Positions 1 through 7,766 of a stretch of DNA of 64,000 nucleotides are shown here, one piece after another. The DNA is taken from positions 31,304 through 95,303 of the forward strand of contig CAZPVJ010000175.1 of assembly GCA_964590005.1 (NCBI GenBank), in the 5' to 3' direction. The DNA comes from CALJFL01 sp964590005. Lineage in GTDB: Bacteria; Pseudomonadota; Gammaproteobacteria; Pseudomonadales; Halieaceae. The translations under genes were made by a program, and so were the position numbers. A model generated the notes under the pieces. The model was not told the origin of the DNA. It was given only the letters and a program-made list of their open reading frames with translations, and searched no databases. Every line of letters begins with the position of its first letter. Position 1 is the first letter of the stretch.

Positions 1-375
1 CAGGAGGTGCGGGCGGCCATCATGGAGGCCGTGGCCAGCTACCACAGACCCATACACCTGATGCTCCAGGCTACACCCGACGCCGATACTCACCGGCAGG
101 AAGCTGAAGCTGTTGGCATTCAGCTGCTGTTCGAGGCGTTCGCCGACCGCTGCTACGATGACGACGGCCGATTACTCTCGCGCAGCAAACCCGGCGCGGT
201 GCACGACCGGGAGAAAATGCTGTCACAGGTGAAGCAGCTGTGCTCAGAGGGTACCGTGACAACTGCCAGCGGCGAGCGTATCACCCTGCAGGCAGATACA
301 TTGTGCGTACACGGGGACAATCCGGAAGGGGTCGAGGCAATCCGCGAAATACGCGCACTGGTTGATGGCGGCTAA
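1..375 (+). CDS. pxpA: 5-oxoprolinase subunit A (LamB/YcsF family), C-terminal part
   Basis: The reading frame is open from the first base, so this is the 3' end of a gene that starts before the window; about 124 residues are present out of the roughly 250 usual for the family. The C-terminal family signature TLCVHGDNPEGVEAI is near the end, preceded by the EAFADRCYDDDGRL block typical of LamB/YcsF proteins. PxpA works with PxpB and PxpC in ATP-dependent hydrolysis of 5-oxoproline to glutamate in the cytoplasm. The pxpB start follows the stop by 5 bases, so the three subunits are co-transcribed. The assignment is secure because of both the motif and the neighbours. Confidence 0.92.
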   Translation, partial: QEVRAAIMEAVASYHRPIHLMLQATPDADTHRQEAEAVGIQLLFEAFADRCYDDDGRLLSRSKPGAVHDREKMLSQVKQLCSEGTVTTASGERITLQADTLCVHGDNPEGVEAIREIRALVDGG

Positions 376-380
376 GCGCT

Positions 381-1058
381 ATGATCCTGCATAGCGCGGG
401 CGAAAACGCCCTTATCGCCTACCTCGGTGAGACTACCAGCCCGGAGGTGTCCGCACGGGTTCAAGCGTCAGCCGTTGCAGTAGAACATGCCCTGGGTAAC
501 GACCTGGTGGATCTCGTACCCTCTTACGCCTCCCTGCTGATTATCTATGACCCCCTGACGGCCGACCACCTGAGCGTCGCCCACCGGGTTCGCACGGCGA
601 TCGAGGGAATTACTACCGCCGCGGCCAGCACTGGGCACACCGTTGTGCTGCCTGTGTATTACCACCCGGAGGTGGCCGAAGACCTGGAACCACTGGCGCA
701 AAAAGCCGGGTTGACCACCCGAGAGCTTATCGACATTCACAGCGCTACAGAGTACCGGGTTTACGCCATCGGATTCGCTCCCGGCTTCGCTTACCTGGGT
801 GAAGTAGACGAGCGCATCGCGGCGCCCCGCCTGGCGACGCCACGACAGAAGGTGCCCCGCGGCGCCGTGGCTATCGCGGATCGACAAACCGCCGTCTATC
901 CAGCGGTTTCCCCCGGTGGCTGGAACCTGATTGGGCGTTGTCCGGTGCGCATGTTTGACCCGGGGTCCGAACCCACCATGCCGGTAACCGTCGGCGACAG
1001 CGTTCGCTTCGAAGCTATCAGCCGCGAGGCATACCTGGCCGCTGGGGGTGAACTCTAG
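381..1058 (+). CDS. pxpB: 5-oxoprolinase subunit B (KipI / allophanate hydrolase subunit 1 family)
   Basis: This 225-residue protein has the family length and the characteristic block YAIGFAPGFAYLGEVDERI around residues 129-150, followed by the PRQKVPRGAVAIADRQTAVYP region and the GGWNLIGRCP motif. It is the B subunit of prokaryotic ATP-dependent 5-oxoprolinase, which forms a complex with PxpA and PxpC. The ATG lies 5 bases after the pxpA stop. Its stop codon TAG overlaps the GTG of pxpC by one base, which indicates translational coupling. The older name KipI (kinase inhibitor) belongs to the same family, but the pxpA neighbour favours the oxoprolinase role. Confidence 0.93.
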   Translation: MILHSAGENALIAYLGETTSPEVSARVQASAVAVEHALGNDLVDLVPSYASLLIIYDPLTADHLSVAHRVRTAIEGITTAAASTGHTVVLPVYYHPEVAEDLEPLAQKAGLTTRELIDIHSATEYRVYAIGFAPGFAYLGEVDERIAAPRLATPRQKVPRGAVAIADRQTAVYPAVSPGGWNLIGRCPVRMFDPGSEPTMPVTVGDSVRFEAISREAYLAAGGEL

Positions 1059-1996
1059 TGGCGCTGCGAGTCATTCAACCCGGACTGCTCAGCCTGCTAC
1101 AGGACCGCGGACGCTTTGGTCAGCACCGAATCGGGCTGACCAACGGTGGCCCGCTCGACCCGGCCGCCTTCGACCTCTGCAATCGCCTGCTGGAAAACCC
1201 GGCGGGAGTAACGACCATCGAAGTCAGTTTTGGCGGCCTGCAGGTGGAGGTTGTCGACGACACTTACGTTTGCGTCACCGGCGCGCACATGCCGCTCCAT
1301 ATCAACGGTGAGTTAGTAGAACGATACCGGGTCCACCAGGTCAGAGCCGGGGATACGATCGCGCTGGAATTCGCCACCGCGGGATGTCGGGCCTATCTCG
1401 GTGTCGCCGGTGGCTTTGACGTGCCCGCCAGCTTCGGCAGCACTGCTACGGTGGTGCGTGAGCACATAGGCGGCCTCACTGGAGAACGCCTGCAAGCCGG
1501 CGACGTAATCGCCAGTGCGGCCGTCGAAAATCGGCGCCTGCTGTTCGTTAATCCCGAGGCCCAGCCGCACTACCCCAACTCAGCAACCGTGCGGGTGATT
1601 CCAGGCTACCAACAGGCGCACTTCAGTCGACTGCAACAGCGGCGATTCTTCAGCCATCGCTATACCGTGTCCGATCGCAGCGACCGCATGGGTTACCGTC
1701 TGGAGGGGCCGGCCATCGAGTGTGATATCGAGGGTATTCTGTCGGAGGGCATCTGCCAGGGTGCCATCCAGATACCAGCAGACGGTCAGCCCATCGTGTT
1801 ACTCAACGACCGCCAGACCATTGGCGGCTATCCCAAGATCGGCGCCGCGCTCTCCCTGGATACGGCTGCACTGGCTCAGCTGACACCGGGAAGCACGGTG
1901 CATTTCACCCCGATTACACCCCACGCCGCGCACAATGCACTGCACCTGGCCGCCAGTATGGCAGGCCGGCAGCGGCTTCTGGAGTGGCGCGCATGA
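1058..1996 (+). CDS. pxpC: 5-oxoprolinase subunit C (KipA / allophanate hydrolase subunit 2 family)
   Basis: The protein has 312 residues and starts at a GTG that overlaps the pxpB stop by one base. Family landmarks are GLLSLLQDRGRFGQHRIGL at the N-terminus, GGPLDPAAFDLCNRLLENP, and RAYLGVAGGFDVPASFGSTA near residue 108. It is the third subunit of the 5-oxoprolinase complex and acts in the cytoplasm. The stop overlaps the ATG of the next gene in an ATGA junction, so this operon continues directly into D-amino acid metabolism. There is no sign of frameshift or truncation. Confidence 0.93.
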   Translation: MALRVIQPGLLSLLQDRGRFGQHRIGLTNGGPLDPAAFDLCNRLLENPAGVTTIEVSFGGLQVEVVDDTYVCVTGAHMPLHINGELVERYRVHQVRAGDTIALEFATAGCRAYLGVAGGFDVPASFGSTATVVREHIGGLTGERLQAGDVIASAAVENRRLLFVNPEAQPHYPNSATVRVIPGYQQAHFSRLQQRRFFSHRYTVSDRSDRMGYRLEGPAIECDIEGILSEGICQGAIQIPADGQPIVLLNDRQTIGGYPKIGAALSLDTAALAQLTPGSTVHFTPITPHAAHNALHLAASMAGRQRLLEWRA

Positions 1997-2835
1997 CAGA
2001 ACTTGAGCTGAGCAAAGCGATCGAGGACGTACTGGTAGCGCGCAATGTACGCCATATGCAGGTCGCGCAGGCCGCGCTCGAGCCGGGCTATTACCTGCGC
2101 GCCGCGCGCAAACTGCAAAACCGCCAGGGCAATGTCATTATCGGCACAGGCTTCCCCGTCTCTGACACATTTGAGACAGACGGGCCGGTTGGCGCCATCG
2201 CGCTTTACCAAACCTTGGGATCATTGGGCGCCACGCCATGGCTGGCCTGTGCCGCCCCCCTGGCCGATGCGATTGGGGCCGATTACAGGGTATTACCACT
2301 GCTGGCACCCTCGCTTGAGGAGGCTGAGCGGGAAGCAGATCGCGCGCTCGCAGACTTACGTCCCGACGTGGTCGTCTCTATCGAGCGCCCCGGTCTGGCG
2401 GCGGACGGTCGTTACTACAATATGCGCGGCGAGGATATCAGCCAACGGTGCGGGATCTTCGATCCCTTTATGACCCGGGCTCGCTGCCCAACCATCGCGA
2501 TCGGCGATGGTGGCAACGAGATTGGTATGGGTAACATCCGGGAGGCGATTGCCAACCTGGATATCAATGCCTCGGTAACGGGCTGCGATGAGTTACTGGT
2601 CGCCGACGTATCCAATTGGGCGGCCTATGGCCTGATTGTATTTCTTGGCCTGTGGTCTGAGCGAGACCTCCTGGCTGAGCTGTCACCGGGCGATATTCTG
2701 GACTATCTTTCGGCGAGGGGCAGTGTAGACGGCGTAACACGCCAGAACACCCTGACCGAAGATGGGCTTGAGCCAGGAGCCGGCGACGAGCTCATTGAAG
2801 AACTGCGCCGCCTGGTCTATCCGGACGGAATTTGA
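1993..2835 (+). CDS. D-glutamate cyclase family protein (DUF4392)
   Basis: I chose the ATG at 1993, which overlaps the pxpC stop as ATGA; a GTG nine bases upstream is also in frame but lies deeper inside pxpC. The 280-residue protein carries the two hallmark blocks of the DUF4392 glutamate cyclase domain: IIGTGFPVSDTFETDGPVGA (about residues 47-66) and IAIGDGGNEIGMGNI (about residues 168-182). The mammalian homologue DGLUCY converts D-glutamate to 5-oxo-D-proline. Placement between 5-oxoprolinase genes and a D-amino acid aminotransferase supports the same chemistry here: D-glutamate would be cyclised and handed to PxpABC. The stereochemistry of that hand-over is unresolved. Function is inferred from family and context. 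Confidence 0.85.
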   Translation: MTELELSKAIEDVLVARNVRHMQVAQAALEPGYYLRAARKLQNRQGNVIIGTGFPVSDTFETDGPVGAIALYQTLGSLGATPWLACAAPLADAIGADYRVLPLLAPSLEEAEREADRALADLRPDVVVSIERPGLAADGRYYNMRGEDISQRCGIFDPFMTRARCPTIAIGDGGNEIGMGNIREAIANLDINASVTGCDELLVADVSNWAAYGLIVFLGLWSERDLLAELSPGDILDYLSARGSVDGVTRQNTLTEDGLEPGAGDELIEELRRLVYPDGI

Positions 2836-2856
2836 CAAAACAACAGGGGTTTAAGC

Positions 2857-3714
2857 ATGACCACGGTTTACCTGAATGGCGATTACATGCCAATGGCAGA
2901 AGCCCGCATCTCACCGATGGACCGGGGCTTTCTCTTTGGCGATGGGATCTACGAAGTCATTCCCAGCTATGACGGTCAACTCGTGGGATTTGGCCCTCAC
3001 CTGGATCGTATGCAGGATGGCCTGGATGCGATCGAGATTAATCTGAAGATCGACAGGGAGGCCTGGCGACACGTCGCGCAGGAACTTATTGAGCGCAACG
3101 GTGGTGGCAACCTGGGCATTTATTTCCATGTCAGCCGGGGGGCTGACAGTCAGCGTCATCACGCCTACCCCGAAAATATCACCCCCACGGTCTACGCCTT
3201 TGCCTTTGAAATTCCCCCGGCACCGGTGCCCGACAAGGCAGCGGCCGCGAAGTACAAAGTCTCAACTACCGAGGATCTCCGCTGGAAGCGGTGCAACATA
3301 AAATCCACAGCCTTGCTGGGTAACGTCATGCATTACCAGCACGGCCACTCCCGCGGCCACAACGAGACCATACTTTACAACCCCGATGGCGAGTTAACCG
3401 AAGCGGCGGCCTGCAACGTCTATGTCATCAAGAATGGTGTCGTAGCCACCCCGGAACTTGACTACCAAAAGCTACCCGGTATTACCCGGCTGATGCTGCT
3501 GGATATACTGCGCAAAGACGGCACCATTCCTGTTGAAGAGCGCGTGGTCTCACTGGCCGAGTTGCGCGACGCAGACGAGGTATGGATCTCCAGTTCCAGC
3601 AAGGAAATCGCGCCGGTGGTCGAAATCGATGGCCACCCTGTCGCCGATGGCGCGGTAGGCGATGTCTGGCTGGCGGCACAAACACTCTACACGGCCCACA
3701 AGTTCGACTACTGA
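2857..3714 (+). CDS. dat: D-amino acid aminotransferase (class IV PLP aminotransferase)
   Basis: This 285-residue fold-type IV aminotransferase has the expected PLP lysine in RCNIKSTALLGNV (Lys149) and the RGADSQRHHAYP segment near residues 94-105, where the D-amino acid enzymes bind the substrate carboxylate. The ending SSSKEIAPVVEIDG is also typical. It should interconvert D-alanine plus 2-oxoglutarate with pyruvate plus D-glutamate. The gene lies 21 bases after the cyclase gene, and its stop TGA overlaps the alr start (TGATG). A branched-chain aminotransferase is the main alternative, but the neighbours (D-glutamate cyclase, alanine racemase) favour D-amino acids. Confidence 0.87.
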   Translation: MTTVYLNGDYMPMAEARISPMDRGFLFGDGIYEVIPSYDGQLVGFGPHLDRMQDGLDAIEINLKIDREAWRHVAQELIERNGGGNLGIYFHVSRGADSQRHHAYPENITPTVYAFAFEIPPAPVPDKAAAAKYKVSTTEDLRWKRCNIKSTALLGNVMHYQHGHSRGHNETILYNPDGELTEAAACNVYVIKNGVVATPELDYQKLPGITRLMLLDILRKDGTIPVEERVVSLAELRDADEVWISSSSKEIAPVVEIDGHPVADGAVGDVWLAAQTLYTAHKFDY

Positions 3715-4799
3715 TGGCCAGACCCAACCAGGCACTTTTAAACCTCAACGCCCTGCGCCACAACGCCGCTGTGGCGAGGTCGCTGGCGCCCTCCTCCAAG
3801 CTGATGGCCGTGGTTAAGGCCAATGGTTACGGTCACGGGGCGACCACGGTGGCCCATGGGCTGGAGCCTGTCGTCGATGCCCTGGCCGTGGCTTGCATCG
3901 AAGAAGCTGTTGAGCTGAGAGACAGCGGAATTATCGCCCCCATTCTATTGCTGGAGGGTGTGTTTGAAGCGCGCGAATACGTCGCTGCTGCCGAGCTCGG
4001 GCTGTGGGTCACGATTGACAACCTGTGGCAGTTGCAATGGCTGGAGGAGGCCAGCCTGCCGGCCCCCGTTCAGTGCTGGCTGAAGGTAGACAGTGGAATG
4101 CATCGGCTGGGGGTCGCGCCCGAGCAGGCCAGCGCTTTTTTTGAGCGTCTACAGCATTGCTCCAACAGTGTCGGCACAGCCGTGCTTTCAACGCATTTCG
4201 CCTCCGCCGACGACCTGGATAGTCCCCAGACTGCGCAGCAGCTGGAGGTTTTCGAGAGAGCGTGTGAGGGTCTACCGGGATTGCGCAGCGCCGCCAATTC
4301 ACCGGGGATTTTAGGCTGGCCGGCGTCCCATCTGGACTGGATTCGACCCGGCTATATGCTTTACGGCAACTCCCCTTTTACCACCCCACATCCCAATACT
4401 GAGGCATTGGAACCGGTGATGACACTTACCTCGGCGGTGATTTCCGTGCGCGATGTCGCCCGCGGTGAATCCGTGGGGTACGCCGCTACCTGGCGAGCTG
4501 AAAGACCCTCACGGATTGCCACAGTTACCATAGGCTACGGCGATGGTTATCCACGCCTGGCGGCTAACGGCACGCCAGTACTGGTCAACGGCAAGATCGC
4601 GCCACTGGCAGGCCGCGTTTCAATGGACATGATAACCGTCGATGTCACTGACTTAACCGACGTCCAGGTCGGGGATGAGGTTGTACTCTGGGGCGAGGGA
4701 CTGCCGGTCAGTGAGATTGCCCGGCATGCCAGCACCATAGGCTACGAGCTCACCACCCGTATGCCCCTGCGGACACCCCGGGTTGTAGTTGCCGGGTAA
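3714..4799 (+). CDS. alr: Alanine racemase
   Basis: The ATG at 3714 overlaps the previous stop by one base. A longer in-frame extension reaches back to 3582 inside dat, but it is not credible, because the protein from 3714 starts exactly at the family N-terminus. The 361-residue product has the PLP-lysine motif AVVKANGYGHG near residue 34, the second-site block ESVGYAATWRAERP with the catalytic tyrosine, TIGYGDGYPR, and GRVSMDMITVDVT. It interconverts L- and D-alanine for peptidoglycan or for D-alanine catabolism. Being last in an operon with D-amino acid aminotransferase and D-glutamate cyclase suggests a catabolic role. Confidence 0.95.
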   Translation: MARPNQALLNLNALRHNAAVARSLAPSSKLMAVVKANGYGHGATTVAHGLEPVVDALAVACIEEAVELRDSGIIAPILLLEGVFEAREYVAAAELGLWVTIDNLWQLQWLEEASLPAPVQCWLKVDSGMHRLGVAPEQASAFFERLQHCSNSVGTAVLSTHFASADDLDSPQTAQQLEVFERACEGLPGLRSAANSPGILGWPASHLDWIRPGYMLYGNSPFTTPHPNTEALEPVMTLTSAVISVRDVARGESVGYAATWRAERPSRIATVTIGYGDGYPRLAANGTPVLVNGKIAPLAGRVSMDMITVDVTDLTDVQVGDEVVLWGEGLPVSEIARHASTIGYELTTRMPLRTPRVVVAG

Positions 4800-4919
4800 G
4801 TTTTCCAGCGCGCATTCGGAAACGTCGCTGCCACAACAAACCTTGATCCATTCGCTGTTGAAATCGACATTCTTGGGCTAGTCTGACAACTGATCCTGAA
4901 TCAATTTACATGGCTGCCA

Positions 4920-6290
4920 ATGCAAAAACTCGCCTTCCAGGACAGCGCATTCCTCAGGCTGGAATCCAGCCAGCGTCCCTTCCACGTCGCTGGCCTTATG
5001 TTATTCAAAATGCCCGCCAAGGCACCACGCGGATACCTGCGAAAACTCGTGCGCCATTGCGGACGACTCAATGAGCTGTGGCCCATCTTCAATCGCAAGC
5101 TCAGCGATCCCGAAGCGCTGGCCAATGCCGGGTGGATTATTGCTGAAGACTACGAACCGGCGCGCCATGTCAGCCACTATGCGTTGCCGGCACCGGGGCG
5201 TATGGAAGATTTGCTGCGACTGGTTACCGCCGCCCATGAACGTCCCCTGGACAGGAGCCGGCCGTTATGGGAAATCCACCTCATCGAGGGGCTGTCGGGT
5301 AACCGGTTCGCTATTTACTGTAAGGTGCACCATGCGCTTGTCGACGGCGTCGGCGCGCTGCGCATGATGGACGCGTTGTTCAGCACCTCGCCGGACACCA
5401 GGATCGACTTTCGCAAGGCAAAGCCGCTGGCTGCTGAACATCAACGCAGGCACAGCCTGATCGACAACCTGGGTAAGCTGCCCAATACAATGCTGAAGCA
5501 ATACAAAGCCGTACCACAGCTCTCCAGGCTACTCAGTCATATGGGAATGGACGCCTTTCGCGGTAGGGAAGAATCCATGACCCTGCCATTCACTGCGCCC
5601 CGCTCACTATTCAATGACGAGGTGGACGCGCGGCGCCAGGCGATTATCTGTGATCTTTCACTGACGCGCGCCAGGCAGCTCAGCCGAAACACTGGGGGAA
5701 CGCTCAATGACGTTTTGCTCGCCGTCTGTGGCAGCGCTCTGAGGCGCTACCTGATCGACCAGAACGCCCTACCCCGGCGCTCGCTGATAGCCGGCGTGCC
5801 CGTATCTCTCAAGCGGGGCGCCGAAAGCGAGGGCAATCAATTGAGCTTTATTCTCTGCCCTTTCTTCACCAATGAGCACGACGAGGTAAAGCGACTCGAG
5901 AAAGTTGTGCGCACCACCCGCCGCGCCAAAAAGGAACTCTTGTCGATGTCAACGATGGCGTCCCAGGAATTCGCCAATATGATGCTCTTACCCACGATCA
6001 TCCTGACCCTGAGCGGCAATGCCACCCGGGTCAATCCTGCGATCAACGCCATTTTTTCCAATGTACCCGGATCCAGGAAAAAGCTGTACCTGGAAGGCGC
6101 CGAGCTACAGTCACTTTATCCACTGTCCGTTGTCACCGACGGAATGGGTATCAATCTGACGGTCGTCAGTTACGCCAGAAAGCTGTGTTTTGCGGTTACC
6201 GCGTGCCCTACTATGCAACCTGGCATCGAGGTACTCGGCAAATACCTGAAGGAAAGTTTCGACGCACTTTACGAGGCCGCGCTCAACTGA
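4920..6290 (+). CDS. Wax ester synthase / acyl-CoA:diacylglycerol acyltransferase (WS/DGAT)
   Basis: The 456-residue protein has the acyltransferase active-site motif HHALVDG (HHxxxDG) within CKVHHALVDGVGALRMMDA near residue 138, and the family N-terminus LAFQDSAFLRLESSQRPFHVAGL. The C-terminal half contains the NDVLLAVCGSALRRYL and NAIFSNVPGSRKKLYLEG blocks. It would esterify acyl-CoA with fatty alcohols or diacylglycerol at the inner membrane or lipid droplet surface, giving storage wax esters or triacylglycerol. The 120-base upstream gap separates it from the alr operon. A fatty acyl-CoA reductase at 15806 can supply the alcohol. No internal disruption is visible. Confidence 0.92.
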   Translation: MQKLAFQDSAFLRLESSQRPFHVAGLMLFKMPAKAPRGYLRKLVRHCGRLNELWPIFNRKLSDPEALANAGWIIAEDYEPARHVSHYALPAPGRMEDLLRLVTAAHERPLDRSRPLWEIHLIEGLSGNRFAIYCKVHHALVDGVGALRMMDALFSTSPDTRIDFRKAKPLAAEHQRRHSLIDNLGKLPNTMLKQYKAVPQLSRLLSHMGMDAFRGREESMTLPFTAPRSLFNDEVDARRQAIICDLSLTRARQLSRNTGGTLNDVLLAVCGSALRRYLIDQNALPRRSLIAGVPVSLKRGAESEGNQLSFILCPFFTNEHDEVKRLEKVVRTTRRAKKELLSMSTMASQEFANMMLLPTIILTLSGNATRVNPAINAIFSNVPGSRKKLYLEGAELQSLYPLSVVTDGMGINLTVVSYARKLCFAVTACPTMQPGIEVLGKYLKESFDALYEAALN

Positions 6291-6326
6291 GGCGCTGGCC
6301 TGGGACAACAGACTGGGAGTTTAATC

Positions 6327-7694
6327 ATGCTAAACATTTTTCGCGCTAATACGCTAAATGCCGTGGTATTCACCTTTGGCAGCAGTCTGGCCATGGCAAC
6401 TGCCACCCCGGACCAGGTGGCCAGCCTCGGTGGTGAGGTCTACACGCCAGTCGGTGCAGAACGGGCCGGTAACGCCGCGGGCACAATACCCGCCTGGCAG
6501 GACGGGTTGAGTGAAACACCTGAAGGTGACATTCGAAACGAGGGCCTCAAGGACCCGTTCGAGGGTGAAGCTGAGTTGTTTCGCATATCGGCCGCTAATG
6601 TCGAAGAGTATGCTGACAATCTAAGCGACGGCCAGATAGCTTTGCTGCGCAAACATCCCGACACCTACTACCTGCCGGTTTATCCCTCGCACCGGGTTTC
6701 AACCTACCCGCAGGAGGTACTGGCCAACATCAAGGCGAGCGCGGCTACCATCGACATGGTGCCGGGAGGCAACGGCCTTTTGAACCTTAACGGCAGCACC
6801 GTGCCCTTCCCGTTTCCCGATAGTGCCCTGGAGGTGATCTGGAATCACATCAATCGCTACCGTGGCGGCAGCGTGGAGCGCACCTACACCCAGATTCCCG
6901 TTCAGGCGAACGGCAGTTTTTCACCGATCGTGTTCCGCGACCGGCTTGTTTTCGCCAGTTGGCTACCGCAGGGATCGGTCGATGAGAACCGCTTGTTCCT
7001 GTATCTACAGCAGATCATGGAACCCGCTCGGCTGGAGGGTGATATCCTGCTCGTGCACGAAAACATCAACCAGAAGCTGGAGCCGCGCAACGCCTGGGTA
7101 TACAACGCGGGCCAACGGCGAGTGAGGCGCGCGCCCAATGTGGCTTACGATGGTCCCGGACGTGCTTCCGAATCCCTGCGCACCTCGGACGACCTGGATG
7201 GCTACAACGGCGCCCCCGATCGCTACGACTGGAAACTACTCGGAAAGCGCGAGATGTACATCGGGACCAACGCCTATCGCCTCTACGACAAGTCGCTAAA
7301 GTACTCGGATATTCTACTTCCAGGACACATAAACCCCGAGTACACCCGCTATGAACTGCACCGGGTATGGGTAGTAGAAGCCACGCTCAAGCCGGAGTCG
7401 CGACACATCTACGCCCGCCGCGTGTTTTATATCGACGAAGATACCTGGTCGATTGCCCTGAAAGACCAATACGACGGCCGCGGCGAGCTCTGGCGTGTTG
7501 GCCAGGGCCAGGGTGTGTACCACTACGACGCCAAGGTCCCCTGGGGAACCGAAATTCAAAATGACCTCATTTCAGGGCGTTACCTGGTGACCGGACTGGA
7601 TAACGAGGTCAAAAAACACGGGTATATCTGGGACCTGGATGCGAGCCCGCAGGATTTCACGCCGGCAGCACTGCGTCGCTCGGGTCGGAAATAA
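6327..7694 (+). CDS. DUF1329 exported protein (outer-membrane-associated family)
   Basis: This 455-residue protein starts with a probable signal peptide ending near ALA-like residues 21-27 (FGSSLAMATA). It then has the typical DUF1329 sequence: an N-terminal LGGEVYTPVGAERAGNAAGT block, YLPVYPSHRVS, and a C-terminal region with RHIYARRVFYIDEDTWSI and a DQYDGRGELWRVGQG segment. The domain is related to LolB-like lipoprotein or lipid-binding folds and often sits beside hydrophobic-compound metabolism genes. Its molecular function is unknown. It follows the wax ester synthase by 36 bases, so they may share a transcript. Confidence 0.85.
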   Translation: MLNIFRANTLNAVVFTFGSSLAMATATPDQVASLGGEVYTPVGAERAGNAAGTIPAWQDGLSETPEGDIRNEGLKDPFEGEAELFRISAANVEEYADNLSDGQIALLRKHPDTYYLPVYPSHRVSTYPQEVLANIKASAATIDMVPGGNGLLNLNGSTVPFPFPDSALEVIWNHINRYRGGSVERTYTQIPVQANGSFSPIVFRDRLVFASWLPQGSVDENRLFLYLQQIMEPARLEGDILLVHENINQKLEPRNAWVYNAGQRRVRRAPNVAYDGPGRASESLRTSDDLDGYNGAPDRYDWKLLGKREMYIGTNAYRLYDKSLKYSDILLPGHINPEYTRYELHRVWVVEATLKPESRHIYARRVFYIDEDTWSIALKDQYDGRGELWRVGQGQGVYHYDAKVPWGTEIQNDLISGRYLVTGLDNEVKKHGYIWDLDASPQDFTPAALRRSGRK

Positions 7695-7766
7695 ATCACT
7701 GCCGAGCAAACACAGAAAGAGTCGCGGACTCATTGACGGCTTACTCTGCAAGGGCAGTATGACCGG

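Noticed and set aside
3582..3713. In-frame N-terminal extension of alanine racemase back to 3582
   Set aside because: It lies inside dat, has no family similarity and a normal start exists at 3714 in a TGATG junction.
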